From positions 1-32,834 of the forward strand of contig NZ_FOKF01000045.1 of the NCBI RefSeq assembly GCF_900111995.1: 32,834 nucleotides of DNA, written 5' to 3'. Each line of letters starts with the position of its first letter. Positions within the stretch are counted from its first letter, which is position 1. Made by a program: the position numbers and the translations under genes. Shown in pieces: positions 16,378 to 24,899 of this stretch. Source of the stretch: Collimonas sp. OK607 (lineage in GTDB: Bacteria; Pseudomonadota; Gammaproteobacteria; Burkholderiales; Burkholderiaceae_D). The notes below the pieces were generated by a model, which was not told where the DNA came from, ran no database searches, and worked only from the letters and a program-made list of their open reading frames with translations.

Positions 16378-17541
16378 TCAGCCGCCGTAAGCATAGGTAA
16401 ATTTATTATTCACGATCCGGCCCATCACGCGTGAACGCTGGTCCAGACCGACGTGATCTTTAGGATTCATATTGACCACTCCTTGCGGAATAGTCAGGTC
16501 ATGCGTGTTTTCCAGTGCATTCCGTAGCGCTATGCGGAATTGCTTGCTACCGGGTTGGGCTGACTTGATCGCTTGCGGTACCGCATTGGCGATCAGCATG
16601 TAAGCGCCCCAGGCATCCGCGGCAAACTGTGTCATGGTGTCGACGCCATAGGCGGCTTCATAGCGGCTGGTGAATGCCAGCGCGGTTTTCCTGACCGGAT
16701 TCGACAACGGCAATTGTTTAGCCACCACCGCCGGTCCGGTCGGAAAAAAAGTACCTTCGACATCCTTGCCGCCGACTTTCAGGAAATCCGCCGTGGCAAT
16801 GCCGTGCGTCTGATAAATGCGGCCCTTGTAGCCGCGCTCGGCCAAGGTCTTTTGCGGCAATACCGCCGGCGTTGCCGAAGCGGCGATCAGTACCGCATCT
16901 GGTTGCGCCGACATGATCTTGAGAACCTGCCCGGTGACGCTGGTGTCGTTGCGGTTGTAGCGTTCGCTAGCGACCACCTTGATTTTCCTGAGTTCAGCCA
17001 ATCGTGAAAATTCGCGCCACCAGCTATCCCCGTAAGCATCTGCAAAGCCGATGAACGCTACCGTCTTGATGCCATTGTCAGCCATGTGCTGGGTCAGGAT
17101 CGTCGCCATATGCGAATCGTTTTGCGGCAGCTTGAAGACCCAGGTGCGCCTGGCATCTTGCGGCTCGACGATAGAGGCCGATGCCGCCAGCGCCAGCATC
17201 GGCGTCTCTGCCTCTGACACCACGTCCAGCAGTGCCAATGCAGCAGGCGTTGTATTCGGTCCCACAATCAGGTCGACTTTTTCTTCATTGATCAGCTTGC
17301 GTGCATTGCGCACCGCGTTGGTCGGATCGGAAGCGTCGTCCAGGATGATGTACTCGACCTTCTGCCCGGCGATCTCTTTCGGCCATAGCAGGATGGCATT
17401 TTTTGTCGACGCGCCAATCGCCGCCGCCGGCCCGGTTACCGCGATATCTACACCTATCCGGATTTGCGCCAGGGCCGAGCCGCCGCACATGGAGAGAGCA
17501 ATGGTGAGCGGGAACAGATAACAGCGTGTAAATTTGTGCAT
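16378..17541 (-). CDS. ABC transporter periplasmic substrate-binding protein, LivJ/branched-chain type
   Basis: A 387-residue type I periplasmic binding protein of the family that recognises branched-chain amino acids, amides or aromatic acids. A Sec signal peptide (cleavage about GSALA-QI) is followed by IRIGVDIAVTGPAAAIG, the usual first strand and ligand loop. The hinge-bearing core contains VDLIVGPNTTPAAL and FIGFADAYGDSWW. No permease or ATPase genes of the corresponding HAAT system adjoin it, so it is an orphan here and must use components encoded elsewhere, or act as a sensor. It precedes the HPP gene by 37 bp and diverges from gntR. Confidence 0.88.
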   Translation of the reverse strand: MHKFTRCYLFPLTIALSMCGGSALAQIRIGVDIAVTGPAAAIGASTKNAILLWPKEIAGQKVEYIILDDASDPTNAVRNARKLINEEKVDLIVGPNTTPAALALLDVVSEAETPMLALAASASIVEPQDARRTWVFKLPQNDSHMATILTQHMADNGIKTVAFIGFADAYGDSWWREFSRLAELRKIKVVASERYNRNDTSVTGQVLKIMSAQPDAVLIAASATPAVLPQKTLAERGYKGRIYQTHGIATADFLKVGGKDVEGTFFPTGPAVVAKQLPLSNPVRKTALAFTSRYEAAYGVDTMTQFAADAWGAYMLIANAVPQAIKSAQPGSKQFRIALRNALENTHDLTIPQGVVNMNPKDHVGLDQRSRVMGRIVNNKFTYAYGG

Positions 17542-17857
17542 CGACTATCAATCCTGTTGGTATGACATGAGGAGATTTCCACAAGGACAGGATTCTACTG
17601 GATTGTGACAAACAGCAAGCGGCAACGCGGCTCCAACGTTACATCGCTCATGCGATTTTAACCATCACGGCCGAGCAGTTCATTGACCCAGAGCAAGAAC
17701 TGTATTCTTTGCATTGCGGCAAGATAACTCGCGGAAAAGCCGGGCTGCCTTTGAAACAAATCTTGATTTTTCCAATAATTCGTATGATGATATGGTCACA
17801 TTATGATAAAAATATGCCGTTAAGTAGGCCTAATAAGAAAGCACTGGAAGAGACAAA
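17542..17857. promoter_or_regulatory. 316-bp divergent intergenic region before the erythronate/threonate cluster
   Basis: No gene is visible. The gntR-proximal part is A/T-rich and contains two TATGAT hexamers (17783-17788 and 17802-17807) usable as -10 elements; neither has a convincing -35 at 16-18 nt. Between them lies the imperfect palindrome ATATGGTCACAT (17790-17801, 8 of 12 positions symmetrical), a plausible operator for the GntR/FadR regulator encoded next door. This is inference from position and symmetry. Confidence 0.45.
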
Positions 17858-18628
17858 ATGTTCAATAAACTGAATGCCAACCGGACTTCCTTGAGCGATA
17901 CCGTCGCCCAGGAATTGCTGAAAAAGATAGAAACCGGCGAATTCGGTCCAGGTGCAAAACTGCCCACAGAGCCCGCTTTGTCCGAACAATTCGGCGTCAG
18001 CCGCACCGTGGTGCGTGAAGCAATTTCCCGTTTGAAGAATGAAGGCGCGGTCGAACCGCGTCAGGGCAGCGGCGTCTACGTCAGCCAGCAAGGCCATCTG
18101 CGGCCGTTGCGGATCCAGTTCGACCAGGCTTCGTCGGCCGATGCCGTATTGCAGATTGTCGAACTGCGGCGCGCCATCGACGCTGAAGTGGCGGCGCTGG
18201 CGGCTACCCGCCGCACCCCGCGTCAGCTGAAAGCCATCGAAAGCGCACTGAAAGGCATCGCCGCCGATGTCGACGCTGGCGGCGACGGCGTGCTGGCCGA
18301 TGTCATGTTCCATCGCAGCATCGCCGAAGCCACCGGCAATCCATTCCTGCTGCAAACCTTGGCGTTCCTTAGCCAGTACCTGGAAGCCGCCACTGCCGTC
18401 ACCCGCAGCAACGAAGCCAGGCGCGACGATTTCATGCGCCAGGTCTATGAAGAACACGCAGCTATCGCCGCTGCCATCGCCGCCGGCGATGCACTGGCCG
18501 CGCGTAATGCGGCACAAAACCATATGTTCAATGCGGCGCGGCGCTTGTCGCAAGGCGCTGTCGTCACCAAGACGCCGCAAAAAACCCCGCAGAAAACCAA
18601 GAGCACTCGGAAGCTCGCTACTCCCTAA
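17858..18628 (+). CDS. GntR-family (FadR subfamily) transcriptional regulator
   Basis: A 256-residue regulator. Residues 10-77 are the winged helix-turn-helix (KLPTEPALSEQFGVSRTVVREAI as core, shown by its family-typical spacing). The C-terminal all-helical FCD domain has the metal-ligand set D148, H152, H200 and H222 expected for this subgroup. The C-terminus ends in a lysine-rich tail with repeated PQKT units. GGAAGAG precedes the start. Being the first gene of the cluster, it most likely represses the downstream catabolic operon and is released by a tetronate or its oxo-derivative; this is inferred from context. Confidence 0.9.
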   Translation: MFNKLNANRTSLSDTVAQELLKKIETGEFGPGAKLPTEPALSEQFGVSRTVVREAISRLKNEGAVEPRQGSGVYVSQQGHLRPLRIQFDQASSADAVLQIVELRRAIDAEVAALAATRRTPRQLKAIESALKGIAADVDAGGDGVLADVMFHRSIAEATGNPFLLQTLAFLSQYLEAATAVTRSNEARRDDFMRQVYEEHAAIAAAIAAGDALAARNAAQNHMFNAARRLSQGAVVTKTPQKTPQKTKSTRKLATP

Positions 18629-18649
18629 CTCGCTAATCAGGATCAAAGC

Positions 18650-19543
18650 ATGACTATCAACGTAGGTGTAATCGGCCTTGGCGCCATGGGCTTGGGCGTT
18701 GCCCGTTCTTTGTTACGCGCAGGCTTGCGCACGCATGCATGCGATGTCCGCACGGAAGTATTGCAACAATTCGCCAGCGAAGGCGGCATCGTCTGCAACA
18801 GCCCGGCCGAACTGGGCGCGCAATGTGAAGTAGTGATTACCGTTGTCGTCAACGCAGCGCAAACCGAGCAGGTGCTGTTCGGCGAACAAGGTGCTGCAGC
18901 TGCCATGCGGCCCGGTAGCCTGGTGATCGCCAGCGCTACCGTGGCGCCGGAATATGCTGTCAAGCTTGGCGAGCGCCTGGCGGCACAACAGCTACTGTTT
19001 CTCGATGCGCCGCTGTCGGGTGGCGCGGCACGCGCGGCGTCAGGCGAAATGACCATGATGACTTCCGGGCCGGCGGCAGCATACGCCAAGGGTGAAGCAG
19101 TGCTGGCGGCGATTGCCGGCAAGGTATACCGGTTGGGCGAAGCGCACGGTATCGGCTCCAAGGTAAAAATCATCAACCAGTTGCTGGCGGGCGTGCATAT
19201 CGCTGCCGCTGCGGAAGCGATGGCATTGGGATTGCGCGAAGGTGTGGATGCCGATTCTTTGTATGAAGTAATCACCAACAGCGCCGGTAATTCATGGATG
19301 TTTGAAAATCGTGTGCCGCATATCCTGAAAGCCGATTACACACCGCTGTCGGCAGTCGATATTTTCGTCAAGGATCTGGGACTGGTGCTGGATACCGCAC
19401 GCGCCAGCAAATTCCCGCTGCCGCTGTCAGCTGCCGCGCACCAGATGTTCATGATGGCCTCCACTGCCGGCCATGGCGGCGAAGATGATTCCGCGGTGAT
19501 CAAGATTTTCCCGGGAATCACGTTACCGGCAGCACAGGAGTAA
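18650..19543 (+). CDS. ltnD: L-threonate dehydrogenase
   Basis: A beta-hydroxyacid dehydrogenase of 297 residues that oxidises L-threonate to 2-oxo-tetronate with NAD+. GLGAMG (9-14) is the nucleotide-binding loop, DAPLSGG (119-125) the substrate loop, and the GxGxxxKxxxN motif places catalytic K173 and N176. The 3-hydroxyisobutyrate dehydrogenase family is broad, but the gene order with otnK, otnC and otnI points to LtnD. AGGAT precedes the start. It follows the regulator by 21 bp and precedes otnK by 3 bp. Confidence 0.9.
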   Translation: MTINVGVIGLGAMGLGVARSLLRAGLRTHACDVRTEVLQQFASEGGIVCNSPAELGAQCEVVITVVVNAAQTEQVLFGEQGAAAAMRPGSLVIASATVAPEYAVKLGERLAAQQLLFLDAPLSGGAARAASGEMTMMTSGPAAAYAKGEAVLAAIAGKVYRLGEAHGIGSKVKIINQLLAGVHIAAAAEAMALGLREGVDADSLYEVITNSAGNSWMFENRVPHILKADYTPLSAVDIFVKDLGLVLDTARASKFPLPLSAAAHQMFMMASTAGHGGEDDSAVIKIFPGITLPAAQE

Positions 19544-19546
19544 GCC

Positions 19547-20854
19547 ATGTCAGCACAACAGAACGCCGCAACACGCCCCCTGCTCGGCTGCATCGCCGAT
19601 GACTTTACCGGCGCCACCGACCTTGCCAACATGCTGGTGCGCGAAGGCATGCGCACGGTGCAAACCATCGGCGTGCCTGACAGCGCACCGCAAGAAGTGG
19701 ACGCCATAGTAGTAGCGCTGAAATCGCGCACGGTTCCTGCCTCTGAAGCCGTCGCCGACTCCCTGGCTGCGCTGAGCTGGCTGCAGCAACAAGGCTGCCG
19801 TCAGTTCTTTTTCAAATACTGTTCTACCTTCGACTCTACCGCGCAAGGCAATATCGGCCCGGTTGCCGATGCGCTGCTGCAGGCTCTGGGGAGCGATTTC
19901 ACGATAGCCTGTCCGGTGTTTCCCGAAACCGGACGCACCCTGTATCGCGGCCATCTTTTTATCCAGGACCAGCTGCTCAATGAATCGGGGATGCAAAACC
20001 ATCCATTGACACCAATGACAGACCCGAACCTGGTGCGCGTGCTGCAACAGCAAACCGAGTCCAAGGTTGGACTAATCGGCTATCCGACGGTATCCCAAGG
20101 TGCTGAGCAGATTCGCACCGGGATTGATGTGTTGCGCCAGCAAGGCGTGCGGATGGCGATTGTCGACGCCCTGGAAAACCAGGACCTGTACGCCATCGGC
20201 GCTGCCTGCGCCGACTTGCCGCTGGTCACCGGCGGCTCCGGCATTGCGCTCGGCCTGCCCGGCAATTTCCTGCGCGCAGGTTTGCTCAATCCGCAACAAG
20301 GCGCAAAAGCCAGCGAACTGCCTACGGTCGACGGTTTGTCGGTAGTCCTGGCCGGCAGCGCGTCAAAAGCGACTAATGCGCAGGTAAGCGCATGGATTGA
20401 AGCGAATCGCCCGGCGTTCCGCATCGATCCGCTCGCGCTAGCCGCTGGCGAACCGGTGGTAGCGCTAGCACTGGTCTTCGCCAAACAACATCTGAATCAG
20501 CAACCGGCGCTGATCTACGCCACCACCACGCCGGAGCAAGTGAAGCAGGTGCAAGCCAAACTCGGCGTCGAGCGCGCCGGTTTGCTGATCGAGCAGGCGC
20601 TGGCCGACATCGCGGCGGCCTTGCTTGCCAGCGGCGTGCGGCGCTTTGTGATTGCCGGCGGCGAAACTTCAGGCGCCGTGGTCAAGGCGCTGGGTGTGCA
20701 TGCATTGCGCATCGGCGCGCAAATCGATCCGGGTGTGCCGGCGACGGCGTCGATCGGCGCAACACCATTAGCATTGGCGCTGAAATCCGGCAATTTCGGC
20801 AGTGTCGATTTCTTTGAAAAAGCGTTGCGCCAACTTGGTGAGACTCGTCTATGA
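19547..20854 (+). CDS. otnK: 3-oxo-tetronate 4-kinase
   Basis: A 435-residue member of the four-carbon acid sugar kinase (formerly DUF1537) family, phosphorylating 3-oxo-tetronate at C4 with ATP. IADDFTGATDLANML (16-30) is the substrate-binding start of the family. The nucleotide-binding C-terminal part includes VLAGSASKATNAQV and VIAGGETSGAVVKALG. The start ATG follows the ltnD stop by 3 bp, with GGAG inside the ltnD end. The stop overlaps the otnC start (ATGA, 20851-20854), so translation is coupled. Confidence 0.93.
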   Translation: MSAQQNAATRPLLGCIADDFTGATDLANMLVREGMRTVQTIGVPDSAPQEVDAIVVALKSRTVPASEAVADSLAALSWLQQQGCRQFFFKYCSTFDSTAQGNIGPVADALLQALGSDFTIACPVFPETGRTLYRGHLFIQDQLLNESGMQNHPLTPMTDPNLVRVLQQQTESKVGLIGYPTVSQGAEQIRTGIDVLRQQGVRMAIVDALENQDLYAIGAACADLPLVTGGSGIALGLPGNFLRAGLLNPQQGAKASELPTVDGLSVVLAGSASKATNAQVSAWIEANRPAFRIDPLALAAGEPVVALALVFAKQHLNQQPALIYATTTPEQVKQVQAKLGVERAGLLIEQALADIAAALLASGVRRFVIAGGETSGAVVKALGVHALRIGAQIDPGVPATASIGATPLALALKSGNFGSVDFFEKALRQLGETRL

Positions 20855-21522
20855 CCAGCACAAAAAATCAAACCAGCAGCACCACGCTCAAGGAACAGGC
20901 GCTGCGTGAAGAGATCTGCGAGATCGGCGCCAGCCTGTATCAGCGTAACTACACGGTCGGTGCGGCAGGCAACATCAGTGCCCGCCTGGATGACGGCTGG
21001 CTGATCACGCCGACCGACGCATGTCTCGGCAGGCTGACGCCGGCGCAGATCGCCAAGGTCGACCTGAGCGGCAAGTGGATCAGCGGCGACAAGCCGTCGA
21101 AAACGCTGACCTTGCATCGCGCAGTCTACGACAACAATCCACTGATGCAGGCCGTGGTGCACACACATTCGACCAATCTGGTCGCGCTCACATTATCCGG
21201 CGTCTGGCATGACAGCGCTGTGCTGCCGCCGATCACGCCGTATCAGGTAATGAAGGTCGGCCGCATTCCGCTGATCCCTTACTGCCGCCCCGGTGATCCG
21301 AAGGTAGCGGAACAAATCAAATTGCTGGCAACTACCGTGCGTGGCGTATTGCTGGAACGGCTGGGGCCGGTGGTGTGGCACGAAAGTATTTCGCAAGCGG
21401 CATTCGCGCTGGAAGAGCTGGAAGAAACGGCACGTTTGTGGCTGATGTCGGGAAATAAACCGGAGCCGCTGAGTGCGGAGGCTCTGGATGAGTTGTATCG
21501 GGTATTTGGAGCGCGCTGGTAA
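20851..21522 (+). CDS. otnC: 3-oxo-tetronate 4-phosphate decarboxylase
   Basis: A class II aldolase/adducin-family enzyme of 223 residues that decarboxylates 3-oxo-tetronate 4-phosphate to dihydroxyacetone phosphate, feeding glycolysis. GAAGNISAR (38-45) forms the phosphate loop region. Metal-binding histidines are seen in HTHS (H104, H106) and H177 in VWHES. The four-base overlap with otnK and the order kinase-decarboxylase agree with the known pathway. It is followed by the transporter gene after 52 bp with no evident terminator. Confidence 0.92.
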   Translation: MTSTKNQTSSTTLKEQALREEICEIGASLYQRNYTVGAAGNISARLDDGWLITPTDACLGRLTPAQIAKVDLSGKWISGDKPSKTLTLHRAVYDNNPLMQAVVHTHSTNLVALTLSGVWHDSAVLPPITPYQVMKVGRIPLIPYCRPGDPKVAEQIKLLATTVRGVLLERLGPVVWHESISQAAFALEELEETARLWLMSGNKPEPLSAEALDELYRVFGARW

Positions 21523-21574
21523 GTTTCAATAAATAGAAACATCCGGATTTAAACATTAAACTGGTGGAGATAAG

Positions 21575-22909
21575 ATGTCTGCAATAATCGATAATAAAGG
21601 CGCCAAAAAAGGCGCACAGGCTAGTGCTAGCCTGCCGGCTGAACAAGCCGAAAATCTGTACAAGAAAGTCTTCTGGCGCTTTGTGCCATTCATCATGCTG
21701 TGTTACGTGGTGGCTTACCTGGACCGCGTCAACGTCGGCTTTGCCAAGCTGCAGATGTCGCAAGACCTGGGCTTCAGCGAAACCGTTTTCGGCCTCGGCG
21801 CCGGCATATTCTTCCTCGGTTATTTCCTGTTTGAATTGCCCAGCAACCTGCTCATGAACAAGGTCGGCGCCAAGCTGTGGATCGCCCGTATCATGATTAC
21901 CTGGGGCATCCTGTCTGCTTGCTTTGCCTGGGTCCAGACACCGACTCAATTCTATGTCCTGCGCTTCTTGCTGGGTCTGGCTGAAGCCGGCTTTTATCCC
22001 GGCATCATTCTCTACCTGACCTACTGGTTTCCTTCGCATCGCCGGGCCAAGGTGGTCGCTACTTTCATGGCGGCGATCCCGATTGCAGGCATTTTCGGCA
22101 ATCCCCTGTCGGGCTGGATCATGCAAGCCTTCCACGGCTCCACCGGCTGGCATGGCTGGCAATGGATGTTCATGATCGAAGCGATTCCGGCGGTCCTGGT
22201 CGGCATCGCGGTATTTTTCGTGATGGACAACAACATTCGCAAGGCAAAGTGGCTGACTGAAACGGAGAAGGATTTCCTAGAAGCAGAAATCCGCGCCGAC
22301 CAGAAAGACATGCACAGCCCGAAAACCACCGCAGCGGTATTCAAGGACATCCGTATCTGGCACATGTGCCTGATCTATTTTTGCATCGTGATGGGCCAGT
22401 ACGGCCTGACGTTCTGGCTGCCGACGCTGGTCAAGGCATCTGGCGTGGTCGGCGATTTGAAGATCGGCCTGATCAGTGCGATTCCGTTTCTGTGCGCAGT
22501 GTTCGCCATGATCCTGATCGGCCGTCGCTCCGACCGCATGCGTGAGCGGCGCTGGCATCTGATCGTGCCGGCCTTGCTGGGCGCTGTAGGTTTCGTGGTC
22601 TCTGCTCTTGCGGCTGACAACACCGTGATTGCAATTGCCTTCCTGTCGCTCGCAGCGATGGGCGTATTGACCTGCTCGCCGCTGTTCTGGTCGTTACCGA
22701 CTGCCTTCCTGTCCGGCACCGGCGCTGCCGCCGGCATTGCGGTGATCAACTCGGTCGGTAACCTGGCCGGTTTCGTCAGCCCGTTCATGGTCGGCTGGCT
22801 GAAAGATACTACGCATAGCAACCAGACCGGCATGTTCATGCTGGCCGGGATGTTGGTGATAGGCGCGATTGCGATTTTGAAAACGCCGCCCAAGATGGTC
22901 AATCGTTAA
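21575..22909 (+). CDS. MFS transporter, anion:cation symporter (ACS) family
   Basis: A 444-residue inner-membrane carrier with twelve predicted hydrophobic segments. [10 protein letters not shown] at 48-57 is the ACS-family hallmark in the first helix, and [20 protein letters not shown] the conserved segment around helix 4. Relatives carry tartrate, glucarate, galactonate and similar sugar acids. Its place inside the otn operon suggests uptake of D-erythronate and/or L-threonate, which I infer rather than see. GGTGGAG precedes the start. A palindromic repeat lies behind its stop. Confidence 0.9.
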   Translation: MSAIIDNKGAKKGAQASASLPAEQAENLYKKVFWRFVPFIMLCYVVAYLDRVNVGFAKLQMSQDLGFSETVFGLGAGIFFLGYFLFELPSNLLMNKVGAKLWIARIMITWGILSACFAWVQTPTQFYVLRFLLGLAEAGFYPGIILYLTYWFPSHRRAKVVATFMAAIPIAGIFGNPLSGWIMQAFHGSTGWHGWQWMFMIEAIPAVLVGIAVFFVMDNNIRKAKWLTETEKDFLEAEIRADQKDMHSPKTTAAVFKDIRIWHMCLIYFCIVMGQYGLTFWLPTLVKASGVVGDLKIGLISAIPFLCAVFAMILIGRRSDRMRERRWHLIVPALLGAVGFVVSALAADNTVIAIAFLSLAAMGVLTCSPLFWSLPTAFLSGTGAAAGIAVINSVGNLAGFVSPFMVGWLKDTTHSNQTGMFMLAGMLVIGAIAILKTPPKMVNR

Positions 22910-22921
22910 GATGCTGTTCAC

Positions 22922-22952
22922 CGCAGGGTGGGCACGTGGTGCCCACCCTGCG
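22922..22952. repeat. GTGGGCA palindromic repeat, copy C
   Basis: CGCAGGGTGGGCAC and GTGCCCACCCTGCG are perfect 14-bp arms around GTG. It sits between the transporter stop and the otnI start within the operon. A stem this stable could set mRNA stability or dampen distal expression. It is related to the copies near btuC. Confidence 0.85.
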
Positions 22953-22974
22953 CATTATTTTCTGGAGTGTTGAA

Positions 22975-23763
22975 ATGCCACGCTTTGCCGCCAATCTGAC
23001 CATGATGTACAACGAGCACGCTTTCCTCGATCGTTTTTCGGCTGCGGCCAAGGACGGTTTCAAGGGTGTGGAATTTCTGTTTCCGTATGAGTATGCAGCC
23101 GCCGAGCTGCAGACAAGATTGCAGGATAACGGCTTGACGCAGGCGCTGTTCAACGCCCCGCCGGGCGACTGGGCCGCCGGCGAACGCGGGATTGCCTCGT
23201 TGCCGGGGCGTGAAGATGAATTCAAACGCAGCGTCGCCACCGGCCTGGAATATGCGCAGGTGCTCGGCAATAATAAATTGCATGTGATGGCTGGATTGAT
23301 CCAGCCGCAGCAGGATCGCGCCCGCCATCGCGCCGTGTATCTGGAAAACCTGGCCTATGCCGCCGCTGAAGCGGCCGCGCATGGCGTCACGATTGTGATC
23401 GAACCGATCAATACACGCGATATCCCCTGTTTCTTCCTGAATCGCCAGGACGATGCGCAGGCAATCTGCGCCGAGGTCGGCGCCCGTAACCTGCAAGTCC
23501 AGTTCGACCTGTATCACTGTCAGATCGTCGAAGGTGACCTGGCAGTCAAACTCAAGCGCGACATGGTGCGGCCGCAAGCCGGCATCGGTCATATCCAGAT
23601 TGCCGGCGTGCCAGAGCGGCATGAACCGGATATCGGCGAAATCAATTATCCGTATCTGTTCGAACTGATCGATGCGCTCGGTTATCAAGGCTGGATCGGC
23701 TGCGAATACCGGCCGCGCGGCGCCACTTCAGAAGGCCTGGGTTGGCTCAAGCCCTGGCTGTAA
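22975..23763 (+). CDS. otnI: 2-oxo-tetronate isomerase (Hyi family)
   Basis: A 262-residue TIM-barrel isomerase of the hydroxypyruvate isomerase-like family that interconverts 2-oxo- and 3-oxo-tetronate, linking the threonate branch to OtnK. Visible family features are EFLFPYEY near 29-36, [12 protein letters not shown] near 143, FDLYHCQI with a metal-binding His, and [17 protein letters not shown] 22975 is chosen (GGAGTG upstream); the open frame to 22936 would begin inside the palindromic repeat. It is followed by denD after 23 bp. Confidence 0.92.
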   Translation: MPRFAANLTMMYNEHAFLDRFSAAAKDGFKGVEFLFPYEYAAAELQTRLQDNGLTQALFNAPPGDWAAGERGIASLPGREDEFKRSVATGLEYAQVLGNNKLHVMAGLIQPQQDRARHRAVYLENLAYAAAEAAAHGVTIVIEPINTRDIPCFFLNRQDDAQAICAEVGARNLQVQFDLYHCQIVEGDLAVKLKRDMVRPQAGIGHIQIAGVPERHEPDIGEINYPYLFELIDALGYQGWIGCEYRPRGATSEGLGWLKPWL

Positions 23764-23786
23764 CCCACATTCAATAAGGAATCATC

Positions 23787-24764
23787 ATGCAAGTAGTCAT
23801 CACCGGCGGCGCCGGATTCTTAGGCCAGCGCCTGGCGCGCAGCCTGCTCAGGCAAGGCAGCTTGCCGGACCGTAGCGGCCAACTGCAAACCATCAGCAAG
23901 ATAATCCTGGTCGACGTCGTCGCCGCCACCGGTTTCGACGACGCGCGGATTGAACAAGTCACCGACGACATCACAGACAGCGCTTTGCTGGAGCGGGTGA
24001 TCACGCCGCAAACGGCCGCCATCTTTCATCTGGCGGCAATTGTCAGCGGTCAGGCCGAAGCGGATTTCGATCTCGGCATGCGTATCAACCTCGATGCTTC
24101 GCGTTTGTTACTGGAACGCTGCCGCGCCTGCGGCCATGTGCCGCGCGTCATCTTCACCAGCTCTGTGGCGGTATTCGGCGGTGTATTGCCAGCCGTGGTG
24201 CAAGACAACACTGCGCTCAATCCGCAATCTTCCTACGGCACGCAAAAAGCGATTGCCGAATTGCTGCTCAACGACTTCAGCCGCAAAGGTTTTGTCGACG
24301 GCCGCGTATTGCGTTTACCGACCATCAGCGTGCGTCCCGGCAAACCCAACCAGGCTGCCTCATCTTTCGCCAGCGGCATCATTCGCGAACCGCTCAACGG
24401 CCAGCCAGCCATTTGCCCGGTAGCGCCGGATACGCGTTTGTGGCTGCTCTCGCCACGCAAGGTGATCGCCAGCCTGATCCATGGTTATACGTTGTCGGCC
24501 GAAACATTGGGCAAGAGCCGCACCATCAACCTGCCGGGGATCTCGGTCACCGTTGCCGAAATGGTTGCAGCGCTAGAGCGGGTCGCCGGCCAGCAGGTGG
24601 CGGCACGGGTTGAGTGGACTCACGATCCGGTGATCGACCGCATCATCTCAAGCTGGCCGGGCGCCTGGGACGCCAGCCGCGCTGCTGCGCTGGGTTTCGT
24701 CGGCGATGCAGATTTCGATGACATCGTCCGTGCCTATATCGAGGATGATTTACCTGCTGTGTAA
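23787..24764 (+). CDS. denD: D-erythronate dehydrogenase
   Basis: A 325-residue extended short-chain dehydrogenase that oxidises D-erythronate at C3 (NAD-dependent, by family knowledge) to give 3-oxo-tetronate for OtnK. TGGAGFLG at 6-13 binds NAD. S125/S126 in FTSS, with Y150 and K154 of the YxxxK motif (SSYGTQKA), form the catalytic site. AAGGA precedes the start. Having both denD and ltnD means the cluster should handle both tetronate stereoisomers. It is the last gene; the hairpin at 24797-24827 lies 32 bp behind the stop. Confidence 0.92.
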   Translation: MQVVITGGAGFLGQRLARSLLRQGSLPDRSGQLQTISKIILVDVVAATGFDDARIEQVTDDITDSALLERVITPQTAAIFHLAAIVSGQAEADFDLGMRINLDASRLLLERCRACGHVPRVIFTSSVAVFGGVLPAVVQDNTALNPQSSYGTQKAIAELLLNDFSRKGFVDGRVLRLPTISVRPGKPNQAASSFASGIIREPLNGQPAICPVAPDTRLWLLSPRKVIASLIHGYTLSAETLGKSRTINLPGISVTVAEMVAALERVAGQQVAARVEWTHDPVIDRIISSWPGAWDASRAAALGFVGDADFDDIVRAYIEDDLPAV

Positions 24765-24796
24765 GCGCATAGCCGTCGGTTGCGGTGCGTCGACAA

Positions 24797-24827
24797 ACTT
24801 GCACATGTTTTTTTGACATGTGCAAGT
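24797..24827. repeat. Long inverted repeat behind denD
   Basis: ACTTGCACATGT (24797-24808) and ACATGTGCAAGT (24816-24827) are perfect 12-bp arms around TTTTTTG. It could end the operon transcript, but no U-run follows the stem in either direction; the T-run is in the loop. It could also be an operator of the channel gene starting at 24900. Confidence 0.75.
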
Positions 24828-24899
24828 CAAACCCTATCTTGTGAGCCATATGTCGGCGGTACGGTAAGATTGTCACTTTATGACTTTTGCCTAGCCGAC

